Positions 43,368 through 52,435 of a stretch of DNA of 64,000 bases are shown piece by piece. The notes below the pieces were generated by a model, which did not search any database, was not told the DNA's origin, and saw nothing but the letters and a program-made list of their open reading frames with translations. Every line of letters starts with the position of its first letter. The stretch's first letter is position 1. The DNA is taken from contig NZ_CYUO01000005.1 of the NCBI RefSeq assembly GCF_001407835.1, forward strand, positions 620,001 to 684,000. The letters run 5' to 3'. The translations under genes were made by a program, and so were the position numbers. Source of the DNA: Lagierella massiliensis (GTDB lineage Bacteria; Bacillota; Clostridia; Tissierellales; Peptoniphilaceae).

Positions 43368-45739
43368 AAGCTCCTCCTGTTAAAAATAGATTCTCCAATA
43401 ATAAAAAACAATACGCTTTCAATTACCATAACAATACTTCCATTTAGAAAATTAATTGAACTTACATTATTTATAAAGCTCATTCCTCCAGATGCAAATA
43501 GCATTGGGTCAAAGTAGGTAAATGGATTTATTAATGCAAACTTTCCTAAAAAGCCTTTACTTGCAATAAATATACTTGTAATTGCAAGCACGATGCTAAT
43601 TACATTTGAACTCTTATACCCTGTGGCAGAAACCATAAATATAAAACTTGTCATTGTTAATGAAAACAAAAGACTTGATAGGATTACTTTAGGAATCATA
43701 CTAACTGCAGATACATTTGTTCCTATAAATATTTTGCTACCTTTAACAGATGAGTAATTTATAACTGGATATAGTGGTTCACCAAAACCTCCTTTAACAA
43801 ATCCCAATATAAAAAGTAAAGCGTATATCAAAAGTATCATGATGAAACTTATAGTAATTGAGGTTATAAACTTTGAAATATATATTTTTCTTTTTGAAGC
43901 CCCGGAAGTAAATAAAAGTGCAGGCTTATTTTTCTTAAAGTCATCACATATCCTTAAAGAGATTATTGAAGTGATAATTAGTAGAGAAAGTGCAATAAAG
44001 CCAATTCTATTTGCTTTAATAAACTCTCCTACAAAACCTCTTGACTCAAAATTGCCATAGTGCATATTGGTCAAATATAGACCAAGAGGATCCTTTTGGG
44101 CGTATAGATTTGCCATTTCTCCATTGGTTCCAAATTCATCATCTGGTTTTAATTTGTTTTCTAAAAAATATCTTATCCTGTCGATATTGTAATTATCAAA
44201 TGCTTCAGTGTTGCTGTCATTTCCAAGTTGAACGGTATCCCCTTCAGTATAATACTCTAAATAATTTTCAAGGTACTTAGAAGGATTTTTATCTTTCTCT
44301 AAATAACTTTCCTTTAAATTATTTAAAAGTTCCAATGTCTTTTTTGGATTGTTTAGCATCTGATCTTCCGGAATATCTTTAAATTCTTCCATAATATACT
44401 CTTGTGAGTTTATTAAAAGTTCTAAATTTGTTAAGGATTTTTCCTTTAATTTCTCAGAACTTTTAGAAAAGGAAAATGAAATCATTACACATGAAAGAAT
44501 TATAAATAGCCCTATAAATTTTAATATTTGACTTCTCTTGAGCTTTACAATTTCAAAAGACCTTAAACCCTTTATATTTTCGGAAGGGAAGTAGCGACTT
44601 CTATTAAACTTTGGTTCTCTGTTAAATCTAAATAGATAGTTTAAATAGAAGAAAAATATTGTTAACGCAACAAGAAGCACTATGTTTGTAATTCTTGAAA
44701 GTATTCTTATAGAGTCAAAGGAGAAGTAAAACTCTAAACTTAAAAATCTTCGATTCAAGAATATAATTAAAAATGCTATAAAAAATGTGATGCAAAAAGA
44801 AAAACCAAAGTTTAAAAACTTTCTTGCAAACTTATATATCAAATACATCACTAAAAAGCATAGGGTAGTTGTAAGTAGAAGCTGTAAAAAAATCAAAATA
44901 TATGAGTTATGATATATTCCCCAATTGACATCTGGATTTGTCATGCTAAAGAAGTTTCCCTTTATTACGTTGTAGGTTAGAAGCTCTCTAAAACTTCCAA
45001 AGGGAGTCTTTCTATAAATTGAGATAATGGCACATCCAAGAGCTGAAGAAAGTATCATAATAGATGGAATAAAGACCACCATTAAGCTCTCCATTAAATT
45101 CTCTTTAGGAAATTTATAAGATGCATCATCCACCTTAAAGTCAAGCTGTTTAAGTTCTGTTACAAAAATTGCAACGAAGAGTATTAAGAGCAAGAATAGG
45201 GGACTAAAGATAAATTCCCAGGATCTTTCAAACAGACTTAAAAAAGTCTCTCTGGTTGGATGAATGTCTATATTATGTTCTTTATGGTAGTTATACACAT
45301 TCATAAAGTCTACTACTTCTCCATTTTCATCTGAAAAAGTTGCAATTGAATATGGATTATTTAACTTTTGTAAAAGAGATTTTTCAACCTCCTTAAGTTC
45401 TACAAATAGGGAGTAGGCTTGGTCCATTTCGCTGTAATAGTTTTCTTCTTCATTTGCGAATACATATCCATAGGCAATGTTTAGATGATCTAAAAACTCA
45501 TCAGATTTTTTTGTATAAATACCTAATTCTTTTTTTAAATCAGAATCAGTTGCTTCTTCGTATCTAATTTTGTAATCAAAAAAATTATAGGGTAATCTTT
45601 CAATGCTTTGTGCTAAAAATTTTTCTGATTTTATAGCATATCCTTTTTGGTTTAATAGATATCCAACGGATAAAATAGCAAAGAAGACACAGATGTATAT
45701 CCAGATTTTATTTTTGTAAATTTTTTTAAAACTAAACAT
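43364..45739 (-). CDS. Large ABC-2-like membrane protein
   Basis: 791 aa. Two similar halves each carry an N-terminal hydrophobic helix, an extracellular domain (about 30-170 and about 425-570) and a bundle of about five or six helices, giving some twelve helices in all. It is not a family I can name more exactly than ABC-2-type permease; it may be an internally duplicated, fused permease. Translation is coupled to the ATPase gene (4-base overlap). On its upstream side TTAATTAA occurs twice (45755-45780) between a TATAAT-like -10 and the SD. Confidence 0.7.
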   Translation of the reverse strand: MFSFKKIYKNKIWIYICVFFAILSVGYLLNQKGYAIKSEKFLAQSIERLPYNFFDYKIRYEEATDSDLKKELGIYTKKSDEFLDHLNIAYGYVFANEEENYYSEMDQAYSLFVELKEVEKSLLQKLNNPYSIATFSDENGEVVDFMNVYNYHKEHNIDIHPTRETFLSLFERSWEFIFSPLFLLLILFVAIFVTELKQLDFKVDDASYKFPKENLMESLMVVFIPSIMILSSALGCAIISIYRKTPFGSFRELLTYNVIKGNFFSMTNPDVNWGIYHNSYILIFLQLLLTTTLCFLVMYLIYKFARKFLNFGFSFCITFFIAFLIIFLNRRFLSLEFYFSFDSIRILSRITNIVLLVALTIFFFYLNYLFRFNREPKFNRSRYFPSENIKGLRSFEIVKLKRSQILKFIGLFIILSCVMISFSFSKSSEKLKEKSLTNLELLINSQEYIMEEFKDIPEDQMLNNPKKTLELLNNLKESYLEKDKNPSKYLENYLEYYTEGDTVQLGNDSNTEAFDNYNIDRIRYFLENKLKPDDEFGTNGEMANLYAQKDPLGLYLTNMHYGNFESRGFVGEFIKANRIGFIALSLLIITSIISLRICDDFKKNKPALLFTSGASKRKIYISKFITSITISFIMILLIYALLFILGFVKGGFGEPLYPVINYSSVKGSKIFIGTNVSAVSMIPKVILSSLLFSLTMTSFIFMVSATGYKSSNVISIVLAITSIFIASKGFLGKFALINPFTYFDPMLFASGGMSFINNVSSINFLNGSIVMVIESVLFFIIGESIFNRRSL

Positions 45740-45842
45740 TATTCCTCCAAAGTTAATTAATACTTTACCTTAATTAATATTATACTACAAAATTCGATAG
45801 AATAATGAATTTAAATATTTTAAAATAAAAAAAGAAATGAAA

Positions 45843-45872
45843 AACTGCTACAAATCAATGTCTGTAGCAGTT
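45843..45872 (-). terminator. Terminator after nqrF
   Basis: Perfect 10-bp stem AACTGCTACA (45843-45852) and TGTAGCAGTT (45863-45872). On the minus strand it is followed by TTTTTCATTTC and more Ts. Confidence 0.85.
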
Positions 45873-45889
45873 CTATAAAAATTTTTATT

Positions 45890-47005
45890 TTAGAATTCGT
45901 CATAGAAGATTCTATCTTCTGGAACTTTCTTTTCGCATAGTGATTTAACAATACCTTCAATCATCTTAGGACTACCGCATAGATAAGCAGTGTAAGTTGT
46001 ATCTTCATTTACATATTTATCTATGGAGTTATTTACCCTTCCGGTGTCGCCTTCCCAGTTGTCTTCAGGAGTTGTCCTTGATAGGGTAGGCATAAATTTA
46101 AAGTCATATAAATCTTCTTCAAATTGTTTCATTTCATCTACTAAGAATAAATCTTCAGGTGTTCTTGCACCGAAGTAGAATCTTGCTTTCTTTTTAATGT
46201 CGTTGTCTCTCATGTGGTTTAGAATTGATCTTATTGGTGCAAATCCAGTACCTGCTGCTATAAGAAGAATTTCTTCACTGTCATCGTCATGATAGTAGAA
46301 GTCACCATAAGGTCCATTAATTAGAACCTTGTCACCAACATTAAGAACTTTGTGAACATATGTTGAACAAATACCCATTGTATATCCAATTAAAAATTCT
46401 ACGTGTTTTGTGTCTTTAATTGAAGATGCAACGGAGTATGCTCTAAATACTTCTTCGTCACAACCGTCAAAGTCATCTCCGCCTGAATAGGCTTCTGTTT
46501 TTATTTGCATAAATTGACCTGGTTTAAAGTTTATTGTTTCGCCTTCTGGTAGTTCAAATCTAAGTTTGACAATTTTGTCAGTCATAGGAATTTTTTCTAC
46601 CAAGGTCATTTCGTATTCTTTTACGTTAAACAACTCTTCAGGTATTTGAATATGCATATCTGATTTAACTTTAACTTGGCATGAAAGTCTAACGTTGTCA
46701 CCTAACTCTTCTGGTGAAAGCCAAGGTTTTTCTGTTGCAAGCACAGGGCCTGCACCGTCCATAACCTTAACCTTACAATATCCACATGATCCTTTACCAC
46801 CACATGCTGATGGGATAAATATTTTTTGTGAAACAAGAGAAGATAGAAGTGAATCTCCACCTTCAACAACATATTCTTTTTCATCATTAATAGTGATTTT
46901 AACTTCGCCATAATCTGCAATATATTTATCAGCCAGAGTAAGTAGTATTGCAATTACTCCTGAAATTGCAGTTACAACCAATGTTGAAATAATTATTTTA
47001 TCCAT
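45890..47005 (-). CDS. nqrF: NqrF-type NADH dehydrogenase flavoprotein
   Basis: NADH-oxidising subunit of an Na+-translocating NADH:quinone oxidoreductase-like complex, 371 aa. N-terminal membrane helix (2-24), then a [2Fe-2S] ferredoxin domain with CGGKGSCGYCK and LSCQ (about 65-115), then a ferredoxin-reductase module with FAD motif RAYSVAS and NAD motif AAGTGFAPIRS, ending in GARTPEDLFLV and YDEF. This domain order separates it from Rnf, which has no such subunit. It is the last gene of an operon read from 49791 downwards; the complex is not accompanied by nqrA. Confidence 0.9.
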   Translation of the reverse strand: MDKIIISTLVVTAISGVIAILLTLADKYIADYGEVKITINDEKEYVVEGGDSLLSSLVSQKIFIPSACGGKGSCGYCKVKVMDGAGPVLATEKPWLSPEELGDNVRLSCQVKVKSDMHIQIPEELFNVKEYEMTLVEKIPMTDKIVKLRFELPEGETINFKPGQFMQIKTEAYSGGDDFDGCDEEVFRAYSVASSIKDTKHVEFLIGYTMGICSTYVHKVLNVGDKVLINGPYGDFYYHDDDSEEILLIAAGTGFAPIRSILNHMRDNDIKKKARFYFGARTPEDLFLVDEMKQFEEDLYDFKFMPTLSRTTPEDNWEGDTGRVNNSIDKYVNEDTTYTAYLCGSPKMIEGIVKSLCEKKVPEDRIFYDEF

Positions 47006-47013
47006 AATATCAC

Positions 47014-47598
47014 CTATGAGATTGAAACTATTCCTGAGAAGCCAATAAATGCAAGAGCCATTATCCCCGTAATGATAAGGGTGATAGGAGCTCCTCTAAG
47101 TCCTTCAGGAATTGAGTTTTCATTTACTCTTGTTCTAATACCAGCCATTGAAATTATCGCAAGTGCCCAACCAAGTCCAGAACCAAGTCCAAAGAATAGA
47201 GATTGTAGGAAGTTGTATTCTCTGATTACCATAAATAGTGAAACTCCAAGGATTGCACAGTTTACGGTTATAAGTGGTAGGAAAATTCCAAGGGCGTAGT
47301 AAAGATTTTCAACGTATTTTTCAAGAATCATTTCAAGTAATTGAACGAATGCTGCGATTACCATGATAAATACTATAAATCTCAAGTACTCTAAGCCAAA
47401 ATATTCTAACAGTTGATAAACAAAATAGTTTAACACTGTGGTAACTGTCAATACAAATGTAACAGCTACTCCTAATCCTGTTGCTGTCTCAACTTCTTTA
47501 CTTACTGCTATGAATGAACACATTCCTAAGAAGTTTGAGAATATCATATTTGAAGTAAAGATTGAGGCAAAGAATATTACTAATGGATTAATGGTCAT
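47014..47598 (-). CDS. nqrE: NqrE (RnfA-related) membrane subunit
   Basis: 194 aa, six hydrophobic helices. SNFLGMCSFIAVSKEVETA (about 21-40) and the GVSLFMVIREYNFLQSLFF/GLGSGLGWALAIISMAGIR segments (about 118-155) mark the NqrE/RnfA family, half of the pair whose interface cysteines hold a [2Fe-2S] centre in NqrDE. Cys27 and Cys113 are candidates. The start is at 47598, overlapping the nqrD stop. Confidence 0.9.
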   Translation of the reverse strand: MTINPLVIFFASIFTSNMIFSNFLGMCSFIAVSKEVETATGLGVAVTFVLTVTTVLNYFVYQLLEYFGLEYLRFIVFIMVIAAFVQLLEMILEKYVENLYYALGIFLPLITVNCAILGVSLFMVIREYNFLQSLFFGLGSGLGWALAIISMAGIRTRVNENSIPEGLRGAPITLIITGIMALAFIGFSGIVSIS

Positions 47599-48206
47599 TA
47601 TTTTTTCACCTCGTTTTTCTTATTTACTAAGTTATAAACTATCCACATAATGATAGGTAGTACGAAGAATGCTCCTGGAGGCATTACCATAAGTGTCCAT
47701 GGTACAAAGCCTTCTGGCATTATTCTAAAGCCAAATATTGAACCAAATCCAAGAAGTTCTCTAAATATTGAAACAGCAAGCAGAACAAAAGTATATCCAA
47801 TACCTGCTGCAAAACCGTCTACAAGAGACATTACTGGTGGATTTGAAATTGCGTAGGCTTCAGCTCTACCCATTATGATACAGTTTGTAATAATCAAACC
47901 GACATATGGTCCAAGTGTCTTACTCATTGAAGGCATGTAGGCCTTAAGGAATATGTCAACAATTATTACGAAGAATGAGATTATAAATACTTGCACAACC
48001 ATTCTAATATGTTTTGGAGTAATATCCTTTAACAATGATATAAAGAAAGAGGATAGTGCTGTAGTAAATGTTAGAGCAAGTCCCATTATAAGTGAGTTTA
48101 AAGCTAAGTTTGTTACAGCTAAAGTAGAGCAAATACCGATTACTTGTATAAGAACAGGATTATCGGTTATGATACCTGTTTTAAGTATCTTTTTATACTT
48201 TTTCAT
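47598..48206 (-). CDS. nqrD: NqrD (RnfE-related) membrane subunit
   Basis: 202 aa, six hydrophobic helices. IQVIGICSTLAVTNLALNSL (about 20-40) and TNCIIMGRAEAYAISNPP (about 104-122) carry the conserved cysteine regions of the NqrD/RnfE family, partner of NqrE. The 5' end overlaps nqrC by one base, the 3' end nqrE by one base. Confidence 0.9.
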   Translation of the reverse strand: MKKYKKILKTGIITDNPVLIQVIGICSTLAVTNLALNSLIMGLALTFTTALSSFFISLLKDITPKHIRMVVQVFIISFFVIIVDIFLKAYMPSMSKTLGPYVGLIITNCIIMGRAEAYAISNPPVMSLVDGFAAGIGYTFVLLAVSIFRELLGFGSIFGFRIMPEGFVPWTLMVMPPGAFFVLPIIMWIVYNLVNKKNEVKK

Positions 48207-48814
48207 TAGTTAGCCCCTCCTTCTTTTTCAATAAATGTTTTTAAGTCGTCATTTATCATATCAGTGACAAAGGTTGAAGTTTGAGTAGCACCAGCAATGG
48301 CATCTATATTTCCACCGTTAGCAGGTTTGTTGATAACATATTTACCATCAGTTGGAGTTGAAATGTCAATTCCTCTATATTGTTCCTTATATGGAGCTTC
48401 TGAAATTCTACCACCAAGTCCTGGAGTTTCTTCTTGTTTAATAAACTCGATACCAGTTGTTTCAGTAAAATCTTTGTTTACTCCAATATAACCTGTGATA
48501 GTACCCCAAAGGCCAGGACCTTCTATTGGAACTGCATAGGCTTCAACTTCGTCGCCCTTTTTATAAACATAATACTTAGTATCCTCATAGTCTTTTTCTT
48601 CAACATTTTCATTGAACACCTTATCAATCTCTTCAGGATTTTCTGAATCTACAGGAATATCAAAAACGTAGAGAATTTTGCTTTTTAATTCAATTTCCGA
48701 ATTGAATTCTATTTTTGGAGTGGTCAACTTGTTTATAAATGCTAAGATAAAAACAAGTACCGCTGATAGAATTAGCATAAAGACAATAGGATAAGCTATA
48801 GATTTCTTTTTCAT
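48206..48814 (-). CDS. nqrC: NqrC-type FMN-binding subunit
   Basis: 202 aa. One N-terminal membrane helix (about 7-28) is followed by an external FMN_bind domain with ETPGLGGRI and the flavinylation motif AGATQTS (covalent FMN on the second threonine, about 178). The GPGLWGTITGYIGV segment agrees with NqrC rather than RnfG. A flavin transferase (ApbE) is needed to attach the FMN, but none is in the window. The stop of nqrB and start of nqrC share a base. Confidence 0.88.
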   Translation of the reverse strand: MKKKSIAYPIVFMLILSAVLVFILAFINKLTTPKIEFNSEIELKSKILYVFDIPVDSENPEEIDKVFNENVEEKDYEDTKYYVYKKGDEVEAYAVPIEGPGLWGTITGYIGVNKDFTETTGIEFIKQEETPGLGGRISEAPYKEQYRGIDISTPTDGKYVINKPANGGNIDAIAGATQTSTFVTDMINDDLKTFIEKEGGAN

Positions 48815-49791
48815 TAGTTTGTCTCCTTTGCTAATTTATTCTTTTTTGCTTTGTTTCTCTTTCTTACTACATAGTCCATGATAGGTGCAAAAATATTACC
48901 TATTAGAACAGCAAACATCATACCTTCTGAGAATAGGGCAAAACCTCTTATGATTACACAAACAATCCCTATAATAAATCCGTAAATAAACTTTGCAGGT
49001 TTTGTCTTAGGAGCAGATATTGGGTCTGTTGCCATGAACACAGCACCAAGTAAGAATCCTCCTGATAAAATTTGAAAAATAGGATTAGGTATGGATTCAA
49101 TCTTCATAAAGTTAAAGATTAAAGTCATAACAGTAAGTCCAAGTGCAGATGATAACATTATTTCCCAAGAAGCTACTTTCTTATAGATTAAGTATGCGGC
49201 TCCTAAGAGTATTAAAAGTTTTGAAGTTTCACCAATAGCACCAGGAATTCTACCTAAAAATAGATCAAGGTAGTTTGTCATCTCTCCTGCATTTCTAAAT
49301 GCAAGCATTGGAGTAGCGGTTGTAACTTGGTCTATTAGTGGATTAACCCACTTGTTAAGAGAACCAATTCCACCTACAACTGCTTCGTTCCAATTAATTG
49401 TCAGTGGTTGAGGGAAGTTAACGTAAACAAAAACTCTTCCAACTAAAGCTGGATTGAATACGTTTTTACCAAATCCACCAAACACTGCTTTACCAAAAAA
49501 TATTGCAAATGCAATTCCTACTGCAGACATCCAAAAAGGAATGGATACCGGCAATGTCATTGTGTAGAGAACAGAGGATATGATTGCAGCTTCAGAGATT
49601 TTCTTCCTATTATAGATTTTGCTTTCAGATAAAAATTCAACTAAGCAAGCTATAATTATATTGAAAACCGTTAAAGCAAGAACTCTCCAACCAAATAAAT
49701 ATATTGAAAATAATAAAATTGGAAGAAGAGCAATTAAAACTGTTCTCATCATTTTTTGTTTCATAAAATATTTTTCATATAATGAAACCAT
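48814..49791 (-). CDS. nqrB: NqrB-type membrane subunit
   Basis: 325 aa, about ten helices. QVTTATPML (about 155-163) is the site for covalent FMN on threonine. FMATDPISAPKTKPAKFIYG and SEGMMFAVLIGNIFAPIMD (about 250-305) are typical of NqrB. It is shorter than most NqrB proteins (about 400 aa) and in length nearer to RnfD. GGGGGTG lies 6 bases before the ATG. It is the first gene of the operon; nothing nqrA-like stands upstream, where a divergent gene begins at 49941. Confidence 0.85.
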   Translation of the reverse strand: MVSLYEKYFMKQKMMRTVLIALLPILLFSIYLFGWRVLALTVFNIIIACLVEFLSESKIYNRKKISEAAIISSVLYTMTLPVSIPFWMSAVGIAFAIFFGKAVFGGFGKNVFNPALVGRVFVYVNFPQPLTINWNEAVVGGIGSLNKWVNPLIDQVTTATPMLAFRNAGEMTNYLDLFLGRIPGAIGETSKLLILLGAAYLIYKKVASWEIMLSSALGLTVMTLIFNFMKIESIPNPIFQILSGGFLLGAVFMATDPISAPKTKPAKFIYGFIIGIVCVIIRGFALFSEGMMFAVLIGNIFAPIMDYVVRKRNKAKKNKLAKETN

Positions 49792-49812
49792 TAAATCACC
49801 CCCGTCATTTTA

Positions 49813-49818
49813 ATTATA
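49813..49818 (-). promoter_or_regulatory. -10 element of the nqr operon
   Basis: TATAAT on the minus strand at 49818-49813; CACT-TTT-AGTG (49820-49830) lies just upstream as a small palindrome. The -35 is not clear. Confidence 0.4.
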
Positions 49819-49940
49819 ACACTTTTAGTGATTGAAATTCATATTAATTTGTTTTTATTACAAAAATACTCGGATATTTATTTAAAATACATAAAAAAAT
49901 TTGGTGTATAATAATATTAGATGAGAGAATGGAGGAGTTT

Positions 49941-50258
49941 ATGGGACATATTAAAGTAGAAATATTTATTCCCGAAGTATCGGTTTCAGATTTTATAAAT
50001 AAGATTAATGATTTGGGAGTTCTTAAAGAAGATAACTACGATTATTGTTTTAGTGAAACCAAAGTAATTGGAAACTTTAGACCCCTTGAAGGAGCAAACC
50101 CAACAATAGGGGAAGTTAAGAAAAGAGAAGTTGTAAATGAAAGTAAGTTAGAGTTTCGAATAGATGAAAAAGATTTACAAAGAGTACATAGATGTATCTT
50201 AGAAAATCATCCCTATGAAGTTCCTGTTATAAATTACATTAATTTGTTGGAGGTTTAG
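49941..50258 (+). CDS. Stand-alone NIF3/YqfO-insert-like protein
   Basis: 105 aa. The ATG at 49941 has GGAGG (49931-49935) upstream, preferred over an in-frame ATG 12 bases earlier. KVEIFIPEV..., GNFRPLEGANPTIGE (about 43-57) and ILENHPYEVPVINYI match the PII/CutA-like domain inserted in YqfO-type NIF3 proteins, with no NIF3 metal-binding domains around it. The conserved glycine-rich loop suggests small-ligand or metal binding. A TATAAT is at 49907-49912. The next gene follows directly (2 bases). Confidence 0.72.
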   Translation: MGHIKVEIFIPEVSVSDFINKINDLGVLKEDNYDYCFSETKVIGNFRPLEGANPTIGEVKKREVVNESKLEFRIDEKDLQRVHRCILENHPYEVPVINYINLLEV

Positions 50259-50259
50259 A

Positions 50260-51105
50260 ATGAATAGAAATGATTTACAAAAAGATGAAAAATTTTTAGC
50301 CTCGTTAAATGATTTTTTATTATATCTTGAATCAATTTTTCACATTAAAACCAACGAGGGACAGTTTGTGTTTTTAAATTCTACTAAGATTGACCAAGAT
50401 GGATCGGATTTTTTAAATTCAATTGGAGTTTTATGTGATGACTTTTATAAGGGATACGAATGTTATTTTAATGATAACTTTTTAGAAGAATTTCCAGAGG
50501 CGAAAGAAAATTTTCGACAAATTAAGATTTATAAACTGCAAGAGCCAAAGTTATTGTGGAAAAAAGAATTTGATGTAAATTTTGATGAATATAAAAATAA
50601 TTTAGTATCAGAAGTTTTAAAGGAATGTGAAAAGATTTTACATTCACAAGATTTAAAAATGAAAGAGACTAAACTATTATTTACAATAGAAGACTTTGAA
50701 ATAGAGATGGATTTTGAAAATTTTTGTGATGAAAGTTCTTTTTTAGAGGAGTTTTCCGAACAACTAAAAAATATGGCTTTTAATTTTTATGAAGGTGATG
50801 AAAATAAAAAAATAAACTTTTTAACGTCTATTTATGACTATAGGGGATGTAGAGCGGGAATTTATAGAAATGGAGTAAAGAGATGGATTACTTCGACAAA
50901 TGATTTGCCATATTTTAAAGTTGAAAGTATTATAAATGAAGATAACAATATAATAGTTTATATCTATACAAATCTTCATTACTCTCTAATAGAATCATTT
51001 GTTGACTTGCTTAATGCAAATAAAATAAAACACCATAAATTTTTGAAGGATGAACATATAAAAATAGTGTTAAAAAATGAAAATGGAGAATTTAATCTTA
51101 ATTGA
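50260..51105 (+). CDS. Protein of unknown function (281 aa)
   Basis: I recognise no family. The protein is soluble, without signal peptide or membrane helices, acidic and rich in Phe, Asn, Lys and Glu. The C-terminal third (about 180-275) alternates short hydrophobic strands (KKINFLTSIYDYRGCRAGIYR and NNIIVYIYTNLHYSLIESF) like an alpha/beta sandwich. It begins 2 bases after the small NIF3-insert-like gene and both share one promoter, with a terminator downstream, so the two probably work together. The ribosome binding site TTGGAGG lies 8 bases before the ATG. Confidence 0.65.
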   Translation: MNRNDLQKDEKFLASLNDFLLYLESIFHIKTNEGQFVFLNSTKIDQDGSDFLNSIGVLCDDFYKGYECYFNDNFLEEFPEAKENFRQIKIYKLQEPKLLWKKEFDVNFDEYKNNLVSEVLKECEKILHSQDLKMKETKLLFTIEDFEIEMDFENFCDESSFLEEFSEQLKNMAFNFYEGDENKKINFLTSIYDYRGCRAGIYRNGVKRWITSTNDLPYFKVESIINEDNNIIVYIYTNLHYSLIESFVDLLNANKIKHHKFLKDEHIKIVLKNENGEFNLN

Positions 51106-51110
51106 TTAAA

Positions 51111-51149
51111 AAAGAGTCGAGGCTTATAACCACGGCTCTTTAATTTTAT
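51111..51149. terminator. Terminator between 50260 gene and the convergent ABC operon
   Basis: AAAGAG (51111-51116) pairs with CTCTTT (51136-51141), with inner CG and GG/CC pairs. T-rich sequence follows on both sides, with A-runs opposite, so it is usable both ways. Confidence 0.75.
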
Positions 51150-52435
51150 TCTGTTCTTATTGCGTCAATTGCAGATATTTTTGTTGCTCTTATTGCAGGG
51201 AGAAGCCCTGATAAAAGTCCTATAACAGCAGAAAATATTGCTGAAACAAGCATTAGCCAAATAGGGATGTAGGAACTAAATCCACCTCCCATATCATCTC
51301 CAGTAAATAGATATTTGTTGAGGACATATGAAACCAAAAGGGATAACAAAACTCCAAGGACTCCTCCTATAAGACCTACCAGTGTTGATTCTAATAAAAA
51401 GATATCTCTAATATTTTTTATTGAAGCTCCAACAACTTTCATAATTCCAATCTCTTTTGTTCTTTCATAAATTGACATTATCATAGTGTTTGCAATTCCA
51501 ATAGCGGCAACTAATAACGCCACTGCACCGATAGCTCCAAAAACAAGTTGTATAGTTCTAACTTGCTGTTGCATACTCTCATTAAATTCAAGATTGGACT
51601 GTGTCATATATCCCATTTCAGTTAGCTCTTCTTGAAGTGGTTTAACATCTTCTAAAGTATTAGCTTTTAAAATTACATATGAATAGGGGATATCTCTTTC
51701 GGATATTTTTTTAGGAGAATCTTCCGACATATTAAGTTCTCTTTCCGCCATATATAATTTTTTTGCTGTTTTATAATTCATCAGAATTTCTGGATCATAC
51801 ATATTTGCACCACTTGTTTTACCAACAGGTTTAAATTTAAAATCCATATATGTTTTTTTACCAGTTTCCATCTCTGATTGAACATCTTTCCATCCGATTC
51901 TAATAATCGGTTTTTCTTTCATTATATCTATATTATCTATGGGCTCTCCGGTTTTGTTATTGTAGATGTGGATATTTGAAAAAATATATTCGTCATCAGA
52001 GTTTTGACTTATATTTTTACCCTCAGTAACGGTATATCCAAATTCTTCCATCTTGTTAACATCAACACCTTTTATCATGGCATAAGCGTCATAATTTTTA
52101 ATTAGAATGTTTGCAGAATTTATCTCAATTACTGGAAGAACGTCTTTGACACCATCCATAGCCCCAAATGATTTAACTTTTGCATCATTGAGTACCTTTG
52201 AATTTTTTTTATCGGTATCTGGGCCATAGGGGTCGTTACTTCTAACTGTAATATTTGTAAGACCTCCCATGCTTTCAATCATTTCTTCGTTGTTTTTTTG
52301 CATACCGAGCCCAAAGCTTATCATCAAGATAATAAAAGATGTACCTATTAAAATGGAAAGTAATGTCAGGATAGTTCTTAGTTTTCTTCTGGATAGATTT
52401 CTTAAGCTAAAAACTAATAGATCATTTAATTTCAT
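51146..52435 (-). CDS. ABC transporter permease, MacB/FtsX type
   Basis: 429 aa. N-terminal helix with SLRNLSRRKLRTILTLLSIL (about 10-45), an extracellular MacB_PCD domain (about 46-290), then a C-terminal three-helix FtsX domain containing YERTKEIGIMKVVGASIKNI (about 325-345) and GLLSGLLPAIRATKISAIDA. It ends the operon with the ATPase at 53965. ATGA overlap (52432-52435) with the preceding secreted-protein gene. Full length. Confidence 0.92.
   Translation of the reverse strand: MKLNDLLVFSLRNLSRRKLRTILTLLSILIGTSFIILMISFGLGMQKNNEEMIESMGGLTNITVRSNDPYGPDTDKKNSKVLNDAKVKSFGAMDGVKDVLPVIEINSANILIKNYDAYAMIKGVDVNKMEEFGYTVTEGKNISQNSDDEYIFSNIHIYNNKTGEPIDNIDIMKEKPIIRIGWKDVQSEMETGKKTYMDFKFKPVGKTSGANMYDPEILMNYKTAKKLYMAERELNMSEDSPKKISERDIPYSYVILKANTLEDVKPLQEELTEMGYMTQSNLEFNESMQQQVRTIQLVFGAIGAVALLVAAIGIANTMIMSIYERTKEIGIMKVVGASIKNIRDIFLLESTLVGLIGGVLGVLLSLLVSYVLNKYLFTGDDMGGGFSSYIPIWLMLVSAIFSAVIGLLSGLLPAIRATKISAIDAIRTE

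Noticed and set aside
45890-49791. Rnf complex
   Set aside because: The NADH-oxidising subunit is NqrF-like ([2Fe-2S] plus FAD domain), gene order is nqrBCDEF, and no rnfC or rnfB is present.
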